A stretch of DNA of 64,000 nt from Fen-1308 sp035319125 (GCA_035319125.1 DATHDG010000013.1:26223-90222); one strand, 5' to 3'. Positions 1 to 8,449 are shown, counted from the first letter of the stretch. Numbers and translations: made by a program. The notes: generated by a model not told the origin, from the sequence alone.

Positions 1-1
1 C

Positions 2-436
2 GATGTCGTGTACGTGAAATCGATTGAAGCCGATGCACAGGTGGTGAGTGTTGATTCTCGGCGCGAAAGGGTAAGGGTCAGGTGTGGAAGCGTCGAGGTC
101 GAAATTCCGTACGAGGGCTTACAGAAGAAGAAGGGACGGGACTTCGCGAGGGCGTCATCTAATGCCGGTTTTACTAAGGCAGTGTCGGAGACGGCCTCTT
201 CCGACATCAACATAATAGGACTGCATGTGGACGAGGCCCTGTCGCGGATAGAGCCGTTTCTTAATCATGCTGCTCTTGCAGGATTGCGCGAGGTCTCTGT
301 CATCCACGGCATAGGGACCGGTGCGCTGAGAAAGGCGGTCAGGGAGCATCTTGAGGGACACCCGCTGGTTGCTGGTTTCCGCGGCGGCGAACAGCCGGAA
401 GGCGGACAAGGGGTGACAGTTGTTACTCTCAAATGA
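2..436 (+). CDS. mutS2: Endonuclease MutS2, C-terminal part with Smr domain (5' end outside window)
   Basis: The frame is open from the window edge, so only about the last 144 residues are seen. The first ~55 residues look like the KOW-like linker of MutS2. The last ~80 form an Smr domain, with the family motifs LxLHG-like (IIGLHVDEAL) and HGxGTG (IHGIGTGALRKAV). The DGxxxxGGxGxT-like end (GGEQPEGGQGVTVV) is also typical of MutS2 C-termini. In the family, MutS2 is a dimeric ATPase and Smr is the nuclease or ribosome-rescue module; the protein limits recombination or splits collided ribosomes. rnhA follows after 16 bases. The catalytic ATPase lies upstream of this window and could not be checked. 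Confidence 0.9.
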   Translation, partial: DVVYVKSIEADAQVVSVDSRRERVRVRCGSVEVEIPYEGLQKKKGRDFARASSNAGFTKAVSETASSDINIIGLHVDEALSRIEPFLNHAALAGLREVSVIHGIGTGALRKAVREHLEGHPLVAGFRGGEQPEGGQGVTVVTLK

Positions 437-452
437 TTTAAAATAACAGATC

Positions 453-911
453 ATGGAAAAAATGCCTTTTGTCGAGATATATGCAGACGGGGCGTGCAGC
501 GGCAATCCCGGCCCCGGCGGATTCGGTGCGATACTGAGGTCGGGCGGCAGAGAAAAGGAATTGTCCGGATGCGAGCCTCACACTACTAACAACCGCATGG
601 AGCTCATGGGCGTCATATCGGCTCTTGAGGCGCTCAAGCGTCCTTGCAGCATAAAGGTGACTACCGATTCGAATTATGTGGTCAAGGGCATGTCCGAGTG
701 GATCAGGAGCTGGGTGCAAAATAACTGGCGCAACTCCCAGAAGAAAGAGGTGCTTAATCGCGATCTATGGGAGAGGCTTCTCGCTGCCGCGAAAGGGCAT
801 GAAGTCGAATGGGTTTGGATCAAGGGCCATAACGGTCATGCTGAAAACGAGCGCTGCGATGAGCTCGCACGCCTGGAAATAGAGCGCAGCCGCAGAGGCG
901 CAGCACGATGA
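453..911 (+). CDS. rnhA: Ribonuclease HI
   Basis: This 152-residue protein has normal RNase HI length and degrades the RNA strand of RNA-DNA hybrids. The four catalytic carboxylates are visible: Asp in YADGACSGNPGPGG near residue 10, Glu in NNRMEL, Asp in TTDSNYV, and the late Asp in NERCDELA. The basic-protrusion region is present (WVQNNWRNSQKK), so this is the bacterial type I form. Start: ATG at 453; a second in-frame ATG at 462 gives an equally good N-terminus. No Shine-Dalgarno sequence precedes either one. A TAAAAT hexamer ends 8 bases before the ATG. The stop overlaps the next gene by 4 bases (ATGA), suggesting translational coupling. Confidence 0.95.
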   Translation: MEKMPFVEIYADGACSGNPGPGGFGAILRSGGREKELSGCEPHTTNNRMELMGVISALEALKRPCSIKVTTDSNYVVKGMSEWIRSWVQNNWRNSQKKEVLNRDLWERLLAAAKGHEVEWVWIKGHNGHAENERCDELARLEIERSRRGAAR

Positions 912-2125
912 ACCGCCCCGAACTGCTCTGTCCAGCCGGCGATTTTGAAAAGATGCGAGCGGCCATACATTACGGCGCTGATGCTGTCTATCTCGGCGAT
1001 CCACACTTCAGCCTTCGCAACAAGGCCAAAAATTTCGACGCCGCAGAATTGAGGGAAGCTGTAAAGTATGCGCACGAGCGGAACGTTTCAGTATATGTTA
1101 CGGTAAATATTTTTGCGCGCAGCAATGATCTCCCTGCCATAAGAGAGCATATCGGCTTTCTAAACGATATAATGCCCGATGCAGTCATCATCTCAGATCC
1201 AGGAGTTTTTATGCTCTTCAAGGAAGAGGCTCCTCAGATCAAACTCCATGTATCAACGCAAGCGAACGTCACAAACAGTGAATCTGCTGGGTTCTGGAAA
1301 AGAATGGGAGCTCAGAGAATTATTCTTTCGCGTGAGCTTTCGATCGAAGAGATCAGAGTTATTGCTGAAAACGTGGATATAGAGCTTGAAGCCTTTGTTC
1401 ATGGCTCAGTCTGTCTGTCATATGCCGGCAAGTGTTATTTGAGCAGCTTTATGGCCTCAAGGAGCGCCAATTCAGGTGAATGCACGAACTCTTGTCGATG
1501 GAAATACGCCCTCGTTGAAGAAAAGAGGCCGGGGCAGTATTTCCCCGTCTTTGAAGATGACCGTGGCGCATATGTCATGAACTCGAAGGATCTTTGTCTA
1601 ATTGAACATCTTCCACGTCTGCTTCGGGCCGGCGTCAAGAGTTTCAAGATAGAAGGACGAATGAAAGGACTGCACTATGTTGCTGCCGTAACAAAGTGTT
1701 ATAGGGAGGCTATAGATAAACTCGATGACGATCGCTTGTATGCCGCCCTATTGCCAGAATGGGAAAAAGAGTTAGCACTGTTCAGTAATAGAGGTTATAC
1801 GGCTGGCCTTTTATTCGATGACAAGCAGTCGGATCTTTACAATTTTACCGGCACAGGCTACAACTGTGAATCCGAAGTAATTGGTATAGTGACTGACAGA
1901 AAAGCGGCTACCGCAAAGGTTTTACTAAGGGCTAAGCTGATGATCGGTGACTCAGTAGAATATCTCTTATCTGCCTCCTCAAATGCCACAGTTATTGTCG
2001 AGTCGCTCCGATACGAAGACGGCATTGACGCTGTTTCGGCATCTTCAGGTGAAACTGTGCTGATAAAAGCGCCAGAGGGTTCACATAAAGGAGACCTTGT
2101 GAGGAAACTTTCTGTAAAAAAATAA
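908..2125 (+). CDS. U32 family protein, TrhP-like (tRNA uridine-34 hydroxylation)
   Basis: This 405-residue protein has the complete U32 signature around residues 163-185 (EAFVHGSVCLSYAGKCYLSS), followed by further cysteines (GECTNSCRW) that would complete a four-Cys iron-sulfur site. The N-terminus (ELLCPAGDFEKMRAAIHYGADAVY in two parts) is the TIM-barrel start of the family. U32 proteins were first called collagenases. The bacterial TrhP (YegQ) and RlhA members instead take part in prephenate-dependent hydroxylation of tRNA U34 or of 23S rRNA. By length and motif this resembles TrhP more than RlhA, but I cannot separate them by eye. It overlaps rnhA by 4 bases, so the two are probably one transcript. 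Confidence 0.85.
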   Translation: MNRPELLCPAGDFEKMRAAIHYGADAVYLGDPHFSLRNKAKNFDAAELREAVKYAHERNVSVYVTVNIFARSNDLPAIREHIGFLNDIMPDAVIISDPGVFMLFKEEAPQIKLHVSTQANVTNSESAGFWKRMGAQRIILSRELSIEEIRVIAENVDIELEAFVHGSVCLSYAGKCYLSSFMASRSANSGECTNSCRWKYALVEEKRPGQYFPVFEDDRGAYVMNSKDLCLIEHLPRLLRAGVKSFKIEGRMKGLHYVAAVTKCYREAIDKLDDDRLYAALLPEWEKELALFSNRGYTAGLLFDDKQSDLYNFTGTGYNCESEVIGIVTDRKAATAKVLLRAKLMIGDSVEYLLSASSNATVIVESLRYEDGIDAVSASSGETVLIKAPEGSHKGDLVRKLSVKK

Positions 2126-2147
2126 GGCTTGCCGGAATGATCTCTTT

Positions 2148-2693
2148 CTATCGCCACCGGCGGTGGCCGTACCACGGATCATGCCAATGGCCATACCATG
2201 GATCGTACCACCAGTAAGGATATGGGTAATATGCGGGATAGTAATATTGCGGTTCTTCCCAAAGACGGAAATCCACTATCTCGAAATACGCGTATGCGTA
2301 ATCCAGCTGATCCAGTTTCTCAATGCGGGTGCCCTTGTATAGGCCCGCGATCGTTACGTCCCTGTTCTTTCTGAATATCAGAGGATCGAGAATGCCCTTA
2401 TCTTTTGGATAGAGGGCCAGAAAGCGCACTGATCTGAGATAGTTCTTAAGGTATCCCCTGGAATCAACAGGGGCATATACAGCCTCAATGAGAGATCCTT
2501 CTTTAGTAAGCCGCGTGTTAACGATATTGCCACCCAGTATATAGAGCTTACCTTCGAACATCAAAGGCGATGAGTTCAATTCAGCAATGGATGGATTTAG
2601 CGTCGCGTTTTTCATTATTTCTTCCCTGAAGACGGGAGCACACGCTGTGACCAGGCATACCGCAACTAATAGCACAAACAAATATTTTTTCAT
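2148..2693 (-). CDS. slp: Slp family outer-membrane lipoprotein with aromatic-rich tail
   Basis: The 181-residue protein begins with a lipoprotein signal (MKKYLFVLLVAVCLVTAC, lipidated Cys18). It continues with a Slp/YeaY-type domain: ILGGNIVNTR, the conserved pattern of a barrel strand, then the SVRFLALYPKD and RDVTIAGLYKG blocks. Slp proteins are starvation-inducible outer-membrane lipoproteins of unknown biochemical role. The last ~35 residues are unusual: almost only Tyr, Trp, Pro, His, Asp and Gly, with the hexapeptide DPWYGH twice in tandem. The DNA there is an imperfect direct repeat (about 2166-2213). It converges with the U32 gene 22 bases away. It may share the minus-strand transcript with pbpC upstream. 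Confidence 0.85.
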   Translation of the reverse strand: MKKYLFVLLVAVCLVTACAPVFREEIMKNATLNPSIAELNSSPLMFEGKLYILGGNIVNTRLTKEGSLIEAVYAPVDSRGYLKNYLRSVRFLALYPKDKGILDPLIFRKNRDVTIAGLYKGTRIEKLDQLDYAYAYFEIVDFRLWEEPQYYYPAYYPYPYWWYDPWYGHWHDPWYGHRRWR

Positions 2694-2752
2694 ATTAGTA
2701 ATATATCAAGAACGTCTCTCTCTGCATAGGTTGGGAAAAGGCAAGACTAAGA

Positions 2753-4924
2753 CTACAGACCTCCGGAACTGTCATCAGAATAAGGCTGGCGATCAGGCGG
2801 AGGTGATCCTCTGACTTCAAAGCTAACCATGTCTATCACCCGGTTTTGCATATCTGCCAATAGTAGTTGATGCTTACCGTAAGTCGGCTTCCAGGCTATC
2901 ATGTCCACGCTTTCTCCGATTTTTTTATTATCTAATATCCAGCTGTATTCTCCCTTCTTAGTTGATTGAAAAAATATGGCATTGCTATCTGCCGGTATAT
3001 CCGGATCTATGGCAAATATAGTATCCTTTGGCGGATAAATTATTGATGGTGATATTGAGGTCGCAGCTGATTGTATAACGGCCTTGTCTGCCTTTTCCGT
3101 TTGGCTATGTAAAGGTTCAGTGCCGCGCACAAACCACTCTGTTCTGGCTGGTTCTAATGACTGCAAAAAATCAACCCTCCGCGCAACGACTCCAGATGGC
3201 GGCGCAGGGGCAATGCTGGCTTTGCCGTTGTGTAGATAGTTCATTATTTCGAGCCATGCAGGCGCGGCACCCGATACGCCCGAGATATTCCACATTGATG
3301 CTCCTGAAAAATTGCCGACCCATATCCCTACGGTATAAGCAGATGAAAACCCTACACACCAATTGTCTCTCATGTCCTTACTCGTGCCGGTTTTAACAGC
3401 GCTCCAGAAACGCGTGGAAAGAGGATTTTCGTATCCAAATGTCAAGCCTCGCGCGGTTCTATCGGAAAGTATATCAGAGATAATGAATGCTGACTCGCGA
3501 TCCATCACCCGTTTTTTTGCAGCCTTTTCCATTTGCGCAGTGAGAGAAGGTTTGCTCCACATACCACCGTTAGCAATAGTACGGTATGCATTGGTCAATT
3601 CTAAAAGAGTCACCTCCACAGAACCGAGGGCCATAGACAGCCCATAATAATCGCCTTCATTCAGATCATTAAAGCCTAACATCTTCAAACGATGTGTAAA
3701 AACATCCGGCCCGACCTGCATGAGTGTTCTAATGGCAGGAATGTTGAGAGATGAAGACAGAGCTGTTCTGGCGCTGACCATCCCCTTAAAGTCATTGTTG
3801 TAGTTGTGCGGGATATACAGGCCTGCCGGAGTAGGCACATCCACCGGTGAATCGTCTATCAACGAGGCAGGTGTCAGGAGGCGTTGTTCAATAGCCAGTC
3901 CGTACAGAAACGGCTTGAGAGTGGATCCTGCCTGTCTTCTGGCCAGTATGCCGTCCACATGGCGTGCTGATGACTCAGCCCCAGAATTGGCTATATAAGC
4001 TAAAATATCACCTGTCTTGTTTTCGATAACCAGCACTGCACCGTCATGGACGTTCTGGCCTCTGATTACTCCTAATTGGCGTGTAATAACCTCAGAAGCG
4101 AATTTCTGCAGAGGTCCGTCTATTGTTGATGTTGCTGCCCGTCGCCTGCCCGTCAGTAATTGTCTGGCAACATGAGGCGCAAGGTTTGCACGAGGTGAGA
4201 TATGATAAGGATGATCAAGTATTGTTTTGGTGAAAACTTGAAGATCGCTGCATTTGTTATCGGTACGCAGTTCAGTGGAAAGCCTGCACACTCTTGTCGC
4301 AACGCCGTCAGCCTGTGCATTGGGCGATCTAATAAGAGCTGCTAAAATCAGAGATTCCTTTACATCAAGACCACTCGGTTCTTTTCCGAATAGTCCTCTT
4401 GACGCTGCGACAATGCCCTGCAGTTCACTTCTGAATGTTATAAGGTTAAGATAAGCCTCAAGAATCTGTTCTTTGGACCAACGGTGCTCAAGCTCCAGCG
4501 CTGCTTGGATCTGATCCCATTTTTGGTTTAGCGAGCGCTTAGAACCTGTTGGTCTAAGTTCCTTGTCAAGCATAGATACCAGCTGCATGGTAATAGTGCT
4601 TGCACCTCTGTTTCGACCATTAAAGAGATGGTTGACAGCAGCACTGCCCAGCGCGGTCCAGTCCACGCCGTTGTGTTTATAGAACCTCTTGTCTTCGGAG
4701 CTGACAACGGATCTTATCAGCGATGGTGAAAGTTCTTTGAGGCATGCCCACTCTAGCCTTCTACCTTTTGCGTCAACTCTAAGCTCCTGTATAACGGCAC
4801 CATGTCGGTCAAAAAGAAGGGCATCTGATCTGTCGTGCGAATTTTTAATTTCTTCAAAGCCGGCAAAAGCATGAGCATGTGCCGCAAAGATTAAAAACGC
4901 TATTGTCAGATAGAATGTCCGCAG
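2753..4924 (-). CDS. pbpC: Penicillin-binding protein 1C, probable CTG start
   Basis: This bifunctional peptidoglycan glycosyltransferase/transpeptidase has about 723 residues. The usual-looking start, a GTG at 4666, would cut off the catalytic glycosyltransferase motif. Reading on in frame gives SSEDKRFYKHNGVDW, with catalytic Glu near residue 77, and a signal/anchor (RTFYLTIAFLIFAAHAHAFAG). No ATG, GTG or TTG exists in frame between the upstream stop (4943) and 4666. A CTG at 4924 lies 7 bases after AGGAG and is the best start. Later motifs: GASTITMQL, the transpeptidase SxxK (STLK), SSLN, KTGTSKD, and the C-terminal BiPBP_C domain typical of PBP1C. AGGAG overlaps the stop of the cupredoxin gene, so the two are coupled. 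PBP1C usually pairs with alpha-2-macroglobulin, which lies 3.6 kb away. Confidence 0.9.
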   Translation of the reverse strand: MRTFYLTIAFLIFAAHAHAFAGFEEIKNSHDRSDALLFDRHGAVIQELRVDAKGRRLEWACLKELSPSLIRSVVSSEDKRFYKHNGVDWTALGSAAVNHLFNGRNRGASTITMQLVSMLDKELRPTGSKRSLNQKWDQIQAALELEHRWSKEQILEAYLNLITFRSELQGIVAASRGLFGKEPSGLDVKESLILAALIRSPNAQADGVATRVCRLSTELRTDNKCSDLQVFTKTILDHPYHISPRANLAPHVARQLLTGRRRAATSTIDGPLQKFASEVITRQLGVIRGQNVHDGAVLVIENKTGDILAYIANSGAESSARHVDGILARRQAGSTLKPFLYGLAIEQRLLTPASLIDDSPVDVPTPAGLYIPHNYNNDFKGMVSARTALSSSLNIPAIRTLMQVGPDVFTHRLKMLGFNDLNEGDYYGLSMALGSVEVTLLELTNAYRTIANGGMWSKPSLTAQMEKAAKKRVMDRESAFIISDILSDRTARGLTFGYENPLSTRFWSAVKTGTSKDMRDNWCVGFSSAYTVGIWVGNFSGASMWNISGVSGAAPAWLEIMNYLHNGKASIAPAPPSGVVARRVDFLQSLEPARTEWFVRGTEPLHSQTEKADKAVIQSAATSISPSIIYPPKDTIFAIDPDIPADSNAIFFQSTKKGEYSWILDNKKIGESVDMIAWKPTYGKHQLLLADMQNRVIDMVSFEVRGSPPPDRQPYSDDSSGGL

Positions 4925-4934
4925 TGAAACACTC

Positions 4935-5333
4935 CTATTTCTTTAGTGTTTCGATCCGGCCTTTCATGCCGAGCGGGGAATGCATAGGCTTATCGCAGTA
5001 AAACAGGTATTCCCCAGGTTTCAAGAGCTTTATCCTAATTTCAACGATCTGTTTTGCGGGCAGATCTACACTTTGCAAAATCTGTCCATCCGGGTCCTTT
5101 ATTGCGAAATTGTGGGTTGAGCCCGATACGTTGTTAATGCTGAGAACCAATACATCTCCCTCATATGCTTTTATGTTGTTAGGTGTAAACTTGAAACTGT
5201 CTGCTTCCATCGCGATCGATTTCTCGCCGCCTCCGCCGCCTGTTGTCACTTGCTGCTGCAACCCCCCGCAGGACGCAAGAACTAAAATCGCACCAATATA
5301 AAGCGCTGTCAGTTTGAAAAAGTCTATCCGCAT
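4935..5333 (-). CDS. Cupredoxin-domain lipoprotein
   Basis: This 132-residue protein has a lipobox (VLASC, Cys about 22) and a short Gly-rich linker. A plastocyanin/cytochrome-oxidase-II-like cupredoxin fold follows. The type-1 copper ligands are visible: His in STHNFAI, then Cys, His and Met in YCDKPMHSPLGMKG. It is therefore a predicted membrane-anchored periplasmic electron carrier or copper-binding protein. The stop TAG overlaps the ribosome binding site of pbpC. The pairing with pbpC and msrB gives no clear pathway. Copper or oxidative stress in the envelope is one inference, since MsrB just upstream is also exported. Confidence 0.85.
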   Translation of the reverse strand: MRIDFFKLTALYIGAILVLASCGGLQQQVTTGGGGGEKSIAMEADSFKFTPNNIKAYEGDVLVLSINNVSGSTHNFAIKDPDGQILQSVDLPAKQIVEIRIKLLKPGEYLFYCDKPMHSPLGMKGRIETLKK

Positions 5334-5388
5334 GTTTGCCTCCGTTCAGTGTGACGTTTCAGCTGCAGGTACAGTATAGCTGCCAAAG

Positions 5389-5988
5389 TCATTTTTGAAA
5401 AAGCTTGAGATATTGCCCGTAGCCCTCTTTTTCGAGGTCTTCTTTTGGAATGAAGCGCAGGGCCGCGGAATTCATGCAGTAGCGCAAACCGGTAGGCTTT
5501 GGCCCATCCGGAAATACATGCCCTAAGTGAGAGTCAGCGTGCCTGCTGCGCACTTCAGTCCTGGTTATAAAAAGCTTACGGTCTTTCTTTTCGATGATAT
5601 TGTCAGGCTCAAGAGGCCTGGTGAAGCTCGGCCAACCTGTTCCTGAATCGTATTTATCGGTCGAACTGAAAAGCGGCTCTCCAGAGACGATGTCGACATA
5701 GATTCCTTCCCTCTTATTGTCTGCGTATTCGTTCTTGAAAGGCGGCTCGGTGGCCTCTTCTTGTGTTACCTGATATTGCAAAGGGGTTAATTTTCTTTTG
5801 AGTTCTTCTTTTGACGGCTTCACGTAATCCCTCCATTTGCCATCTGCTTCCTTTGCGGATGCTGATGGAGACATATTTGTGACGGCCTTAGTTGCCGGCT
5901 GATCAGATTTATTGGAGCAGGCGTTCCCTGCCATAAGAAATGAAAACACGGACAAAGAGATGACTAATACTGAGAAATAGCATTTCAT
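5389..5988 (-). CDS. msrB: Exported peptide-methionine (R)-S-oxide reductase MsrB
   Basis: The protein is 199 residues from the ATG at 5988. It has a hydrophobic signal (MKCYFSVLVISLSVFSFLMAG) ending at a Cys that may be lipidated. The MsrB domain follows: GTGWPSF, RSRHADSHLGHVF and the catalytic RYCMNSAALRF. The two CxxC zinc motifs of many MsrB proteins are absent, so this is the zinc-free form. It reduces methionine-R-sulfoxide in proteins, here in the periplasm. A longer frame from a TTG at 6030 is possible, but it would start in the promoter and adds no family sequence. There is no Shine-Dalgarno; TATAAT ends 6 bases before the ATG, so the mRNA may be leaderless. Confidence 0.92.
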   Translation of the reverse strand: MKCYFSVLVISLSVFSFLMAGNACSNKSDQPATKAVTNMSPSASAKEADGKWRDYVKPSKEELKRKLTPLQYQVTQEEATEPPFKNEYADNKREGIYVDIVSGEPLFSSTDKYDSGTGWPSFTRPLEPDNIIEKKDRKLFITRTEVRSRHADSHLGHVFPDGPKPTGLRYCMNSAALRFIPKEDLEKEGYGQYLKLFQK

Positions 5989-5994
5989 AATAGA

Positions 5995-6021
5995 ATTATA
6001 ACAAGATGGAGGACGTGGCAA
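5995..6021 (-). promoter_or_regulatory. Candidate promoter of msrB, start codon at about +1
   Basis: On the minus strand TTGCCA (6016-6021) is followed after 15 bases by a perfect TATAAT (5995-6000). The ATG of msrB begins 6 bases later, so the predicted transcript would start at or next to the start codon. The 15-bp spacer is shorter than ideal. Confidence 0.45.
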
Positions 6022-6038
6022 AAGAAACAACCAAAGGG

Positions 6039-6554
6039 TTATCGTTTAAGGTCGATCCACTTTAATATAGCCTCGCAAACCTCTTCCTGGGATAGTCTGT
6101 CTCCGTTGACCGTAATATCCGCATATTTGCGATAAAGATTCATTCTTTCCGCAAAGAGCTCTTCGAAAGATTGATCGGGACGCTTTGCCAGGCCTCTTGT
6201 TTCATAGTTGCTGATTCGAGATTTGAGGGTCGCGATATCGACATCAATAAATACAATGATGCCGTCTTTCTTCAGGTGATCCATGGCGGCTCTACTATAG
6301 ACGGCGCTGCCTCCTGTTGCTATGACACGATGCTGACAATTGAGTTTGAGAAGTATGTCTTCCTCAATGGCTCGTAGCGCCATATAACCCTCATGATTTA
6401 CAATCTCCTGTAAAAGCCTGTCGGTTGCTCTCTGGATGAGAAGGTCAGTATCGACAAAGTCCAGAGAAGCAAGCTTGGCAAGGATCACACCCACTGTGCT
6501 CTTTCCGCAACCAGGCATACCTACAAGCACAATATTCGACGGCGAATGAGGCAT
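6039..6554 (-). CDS. aroK: Shikimate kinase
   Basis: This 171-residue P-loop kinase phosphorylates shikimate at O3, step five of the chorismate pathway. The Walker A loop is GMPGCGKST (residues 12-20). The shikimate-binding Asp is in FVDTDLLIQ, followed by Arg in ALRAIEEDI and the GG of ATGGSAV. The lid arginine is in the RGLAKRPD segment. The start has a good GGAGG six bases before the ATG. It is divergent from the radical SAM gene, and its first codons overlap the longest possible frame of that gene. For that reason I move the radical SAM start downstream. Confidence 0.95.
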   Translation of the reverse strand: MPHSPSNIVLVGMPGCGKSTVGVILAKLASLDFVDTDLLIQRATDRLLQEIVNHEGYMALRAIEEDILLKLNCQHRVIATGGSAVYSRAAMDHLKKDGIIVFIDVDIATLKSRISNYETRGLAKRPDQSFEELFAERMNLYRKYADITVNGDRLSQEEVCEAILKWIDLKR

Positions 6555-6633
6555 GAACGTCCTCCAAAGAATCTCAAGATTATTAATGATAGCAGATTAT
6601 CATATCGAAGACGAATTTGCGTTAGAATATGAT

Positions 6634-8178
6634 ATGATTCTCATCAATCCTCCTGTTGCCAAAGCCAGCGAGCCGCCGGCTGGACTCGCCTCATTGTCTG
6701 GAGCTCTCAATCATCACGGCATCAGACATGTTGTGCTTGACGCAAATCTCGAGGGGCTGCATTTCCTCATAAACTCCTCTCCGTGGAATCGGGTCGAGAG
6801 GCCGGATGCCTGGACCGCTAGAGCATTGCGCAATGTCGAGCGAAACATCAGCGCTCTAAAGCAGTGGGAGATTTATAAATCGATCGCCAAATACAACCGA
6901 GCTGTAATTGACATTAACCGTGTTATTGAAAAATCGACAGTGATTGCCGACGTCACTGTCGGCCTCGCGAATTACCAGCATGCGCAGCTTTCTCCGCTTA
7001 AAAGCGGCGATCTTTTGTTCGCCGCAGAAAATCCGGAAAATAACCCTTTCTTTTCCTATTTCAATAAACGGTTGCCCCGACTCATAGAAGAGAAGCAGCC
7101 CGCTATAATAGGATTGTCAATTTCTTTTCTGAGCCAGGCTTTGTGCGCTTTTGCCATGCTGGGCTTTCTTAAAAGGCTGTCACCGAACACGAAACTTATT
7201 TGCGGCGGAGGCCTCATTACATCATGGCTTAAAGGACCCGGGCGAGATGGACGTCTCCAGCAGCTGTTTGCGGGACTGGTCGATTATTTTGTTGAAGGAC
7301 CTGGAGAACGTGAATTGCTGCGACTAGCGGGCATCAATGTCGATGGTGATTTGACATGCTCGCCGGATTATGAATTTACTGACCCTTGCGAATATCTCTC
7401 GCCTGGTGGGGTATTACCGTATAGCAGCTCTAGCGGATGTTTTTGGAATAAATGCTCGTTTTGCCCTGAAAATGCCGAAGGCAACAGTTATATTCCGGTA
7501 AATATCGATAAGGCACGTGCTGACATCTCATCGCTAGTGGAGAAGACAAAACCGACACTGATGCATTTGCTCGACAATTCTATAAGCCCGTTATTAATGC
7601 GTTCATTGATTGATAATCCGCCAGGCGTTCACTGGTATGGCTTTGCCAGAATATATAGAGACTTAATAGATATGGATTTTTGTGCGGCATTGAAAAAATC
7701 TGGATGCGTTATGCTTAAGTTAGGCGTCGAGTCGGGAGATCAATCCGTCCTTGACCGCATGCAGAAAGGCATTGATCTGCAGACTGTTTCAGCAGCGCTT
7801 AAATCTCTCCATGCTTCGGGAATATCAACTTACGTCTATCTTCTGTTCGGCACACCGTACGAGAACTTAACCTCTGCCCGCAGTACGCTCGAATTTACTG
7901 AAACGCACAGCTCCGAGATATCATTTCTAAACGTGGCTCTTTTTAATTTGCCGGTAAGCAGCTCCGCTGCAAAATCAGTCAGGACTAAATCCTTTTATGA
8001 AGGCGATCTGACTTTATATACTGACTTCGAACATCCTGACGGATGGAGCAGAATGGCAGTCAGACAGTTTATTGAGGGTGAATTCAAGCGTAATCCATCG
8101 GTGGCAGATATACTGAAGAGAGAACCTCGCTTCTTTACCTCAAACCATGCAGCATTTTTCGTAATGCATCGTTTGTAA
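6634..8178 (+). CDS. Cobalamin-binding-type radical SAM protein, unknown substrate
   Basis: About 514 residues from ATG 6634 (MILINPPVAKASEPP, the usual beginning of B12-dependent radical SAM proteins). The longest frame from 6553 would overlap aroK. The N-terminal ~260 residues form the B12-binding Rossmann region, without an obvious DxHxxG. The [4Fe-4S] site is SSGCFWNKCSFC, a C-x4-C-x2-C spacing in place of the usual C-x3-C-x2-C. KLGVESGDQSVLDRM is the SAM-binding strand. The C-terminus resembles Elp3/MiaB-like domains only in general. Methylation or rearrangement of an unknown substrate is all I can infer. No Shine-Dalgarno is present; TAGAAT ends 5 bases before the chosen ATG. Confidence 0.75.
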   Translation: MILINPPVAKASEPPAGLASLSGALNHHGIRHVVLDANLEGLHFLINSSPWNRVERPDAWTARALRNVERNISALKQWEIYKSIAKYNRAVIDINRVIEKSTVIADVTVGLANYQHAQLSPLKSGDLLFAAENPENNPFFSYFNKRLPRLIEEKQPAIIGLSISFLSQALCAFAMLGFLKRLSPNTKLICGGGLITSWLKGPGRDGRLQQLFAGLVDYFVEGPGERELLRLAGINVDGDLTCSPDYEFTDPCEYLSPGGVLPYSSSSGCFWNKCSFCPENAEGNSYIPVNIDKARADISSLVEKTKPTLMHLLDNSISPLLMRSLIDNPPGVHWYGFARIYRDLIDMDFCAALKKSGCVMLKLGVESGDQSVLDRMQKGIDLQTVSAALKSLHASGISTYVYLLFGTPYENLTSARSTLEFTETHSSEISFLNVALFNLPVSSSAAKSVRTKSFYEGDLTLYTDFEHPDGWSRMAVRQFIEGEFKRNPSVADILKREPRFFTSNHAAFFVMHRL

Positions 8179-8221
8179 CGAGATTAGAGACATCTGTAGG
8201 TTGTAATTAGACCAGAGAGAC

Positions 8222-8250
8222 TTCGCTTCACCGGGCGACTGTGATATAAT
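8222..8250 (+). promoter_or_regulatory. Candidate sigma-70 promoter for the 56-residue protein
   Basis: TTCGCT (8222-8227), a 17-base spacer and a perfect TATAAT (8245-8250). The start codon of the next gene lies 28 bases downstream, behind a GGGAGG ribosome binding site, so this is a conventional leader. Confidence 0.5.
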
Positions 8251-8278
8251 CAATAAATTAGAGACAAAGGGAGGTAGT

Positions 8279-8449
8279 TTGGCCAGACCGGGTGCATATA
8301 AGAGCGAAAAAAGAAAAAAAGAGCTTAATCGGCTGAAGAAACAAGAAGAGAAGAGACAGAAAAGGTTAAACAAAGGCGCCGAGGGCCATCGTGAAGGCGA
8401 AACATTTGATGACTCCGTCGATTCCACCTCTGAGCCAAAGGTAATCTGA
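8279..8449 (+). CDS. Small highly charged conserved-type protein, 56 residues
   Basis: TTG start with GGAGG four bases upstream and its own promoter. The first ~32 residues are Lys/Arg/Glu-rich and predicted helical (MARPGAYKSEKRKKELNRLK then KQEEKRQKRLNKG). An acidic Ser/Asp tail follows. I recall similar short proteins beginning xRPGxYKSEKRKKEL in other Gram-negative genomes, but I know of no function. RNA, ribosome or nucleoid binding would fit the charge pattern and is inference only. It stands alone between the radical SAM gene and the end of the macroglobulin gene on the other strand. Confidence 0.7.
   Translation: MARPGAYKSEKRKKELNRLKKQEEKRQKRLNKGAEGHREGETFDDSVDSTSEPKVI

Noticed and set aside
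2153..2167. GC-rich palindrome between U32 and slp genes as terminator
   Set aside because: It lies within the last codons of slp and has no T-run on either side.
6553..6633. Longer N-terminus of the radical SAM protein from ATG 6553
   Set aside because: It overlaps the aroK start on the other strand and adds residues unlike the family; MILINPPV at 6634 is the usual beginning.
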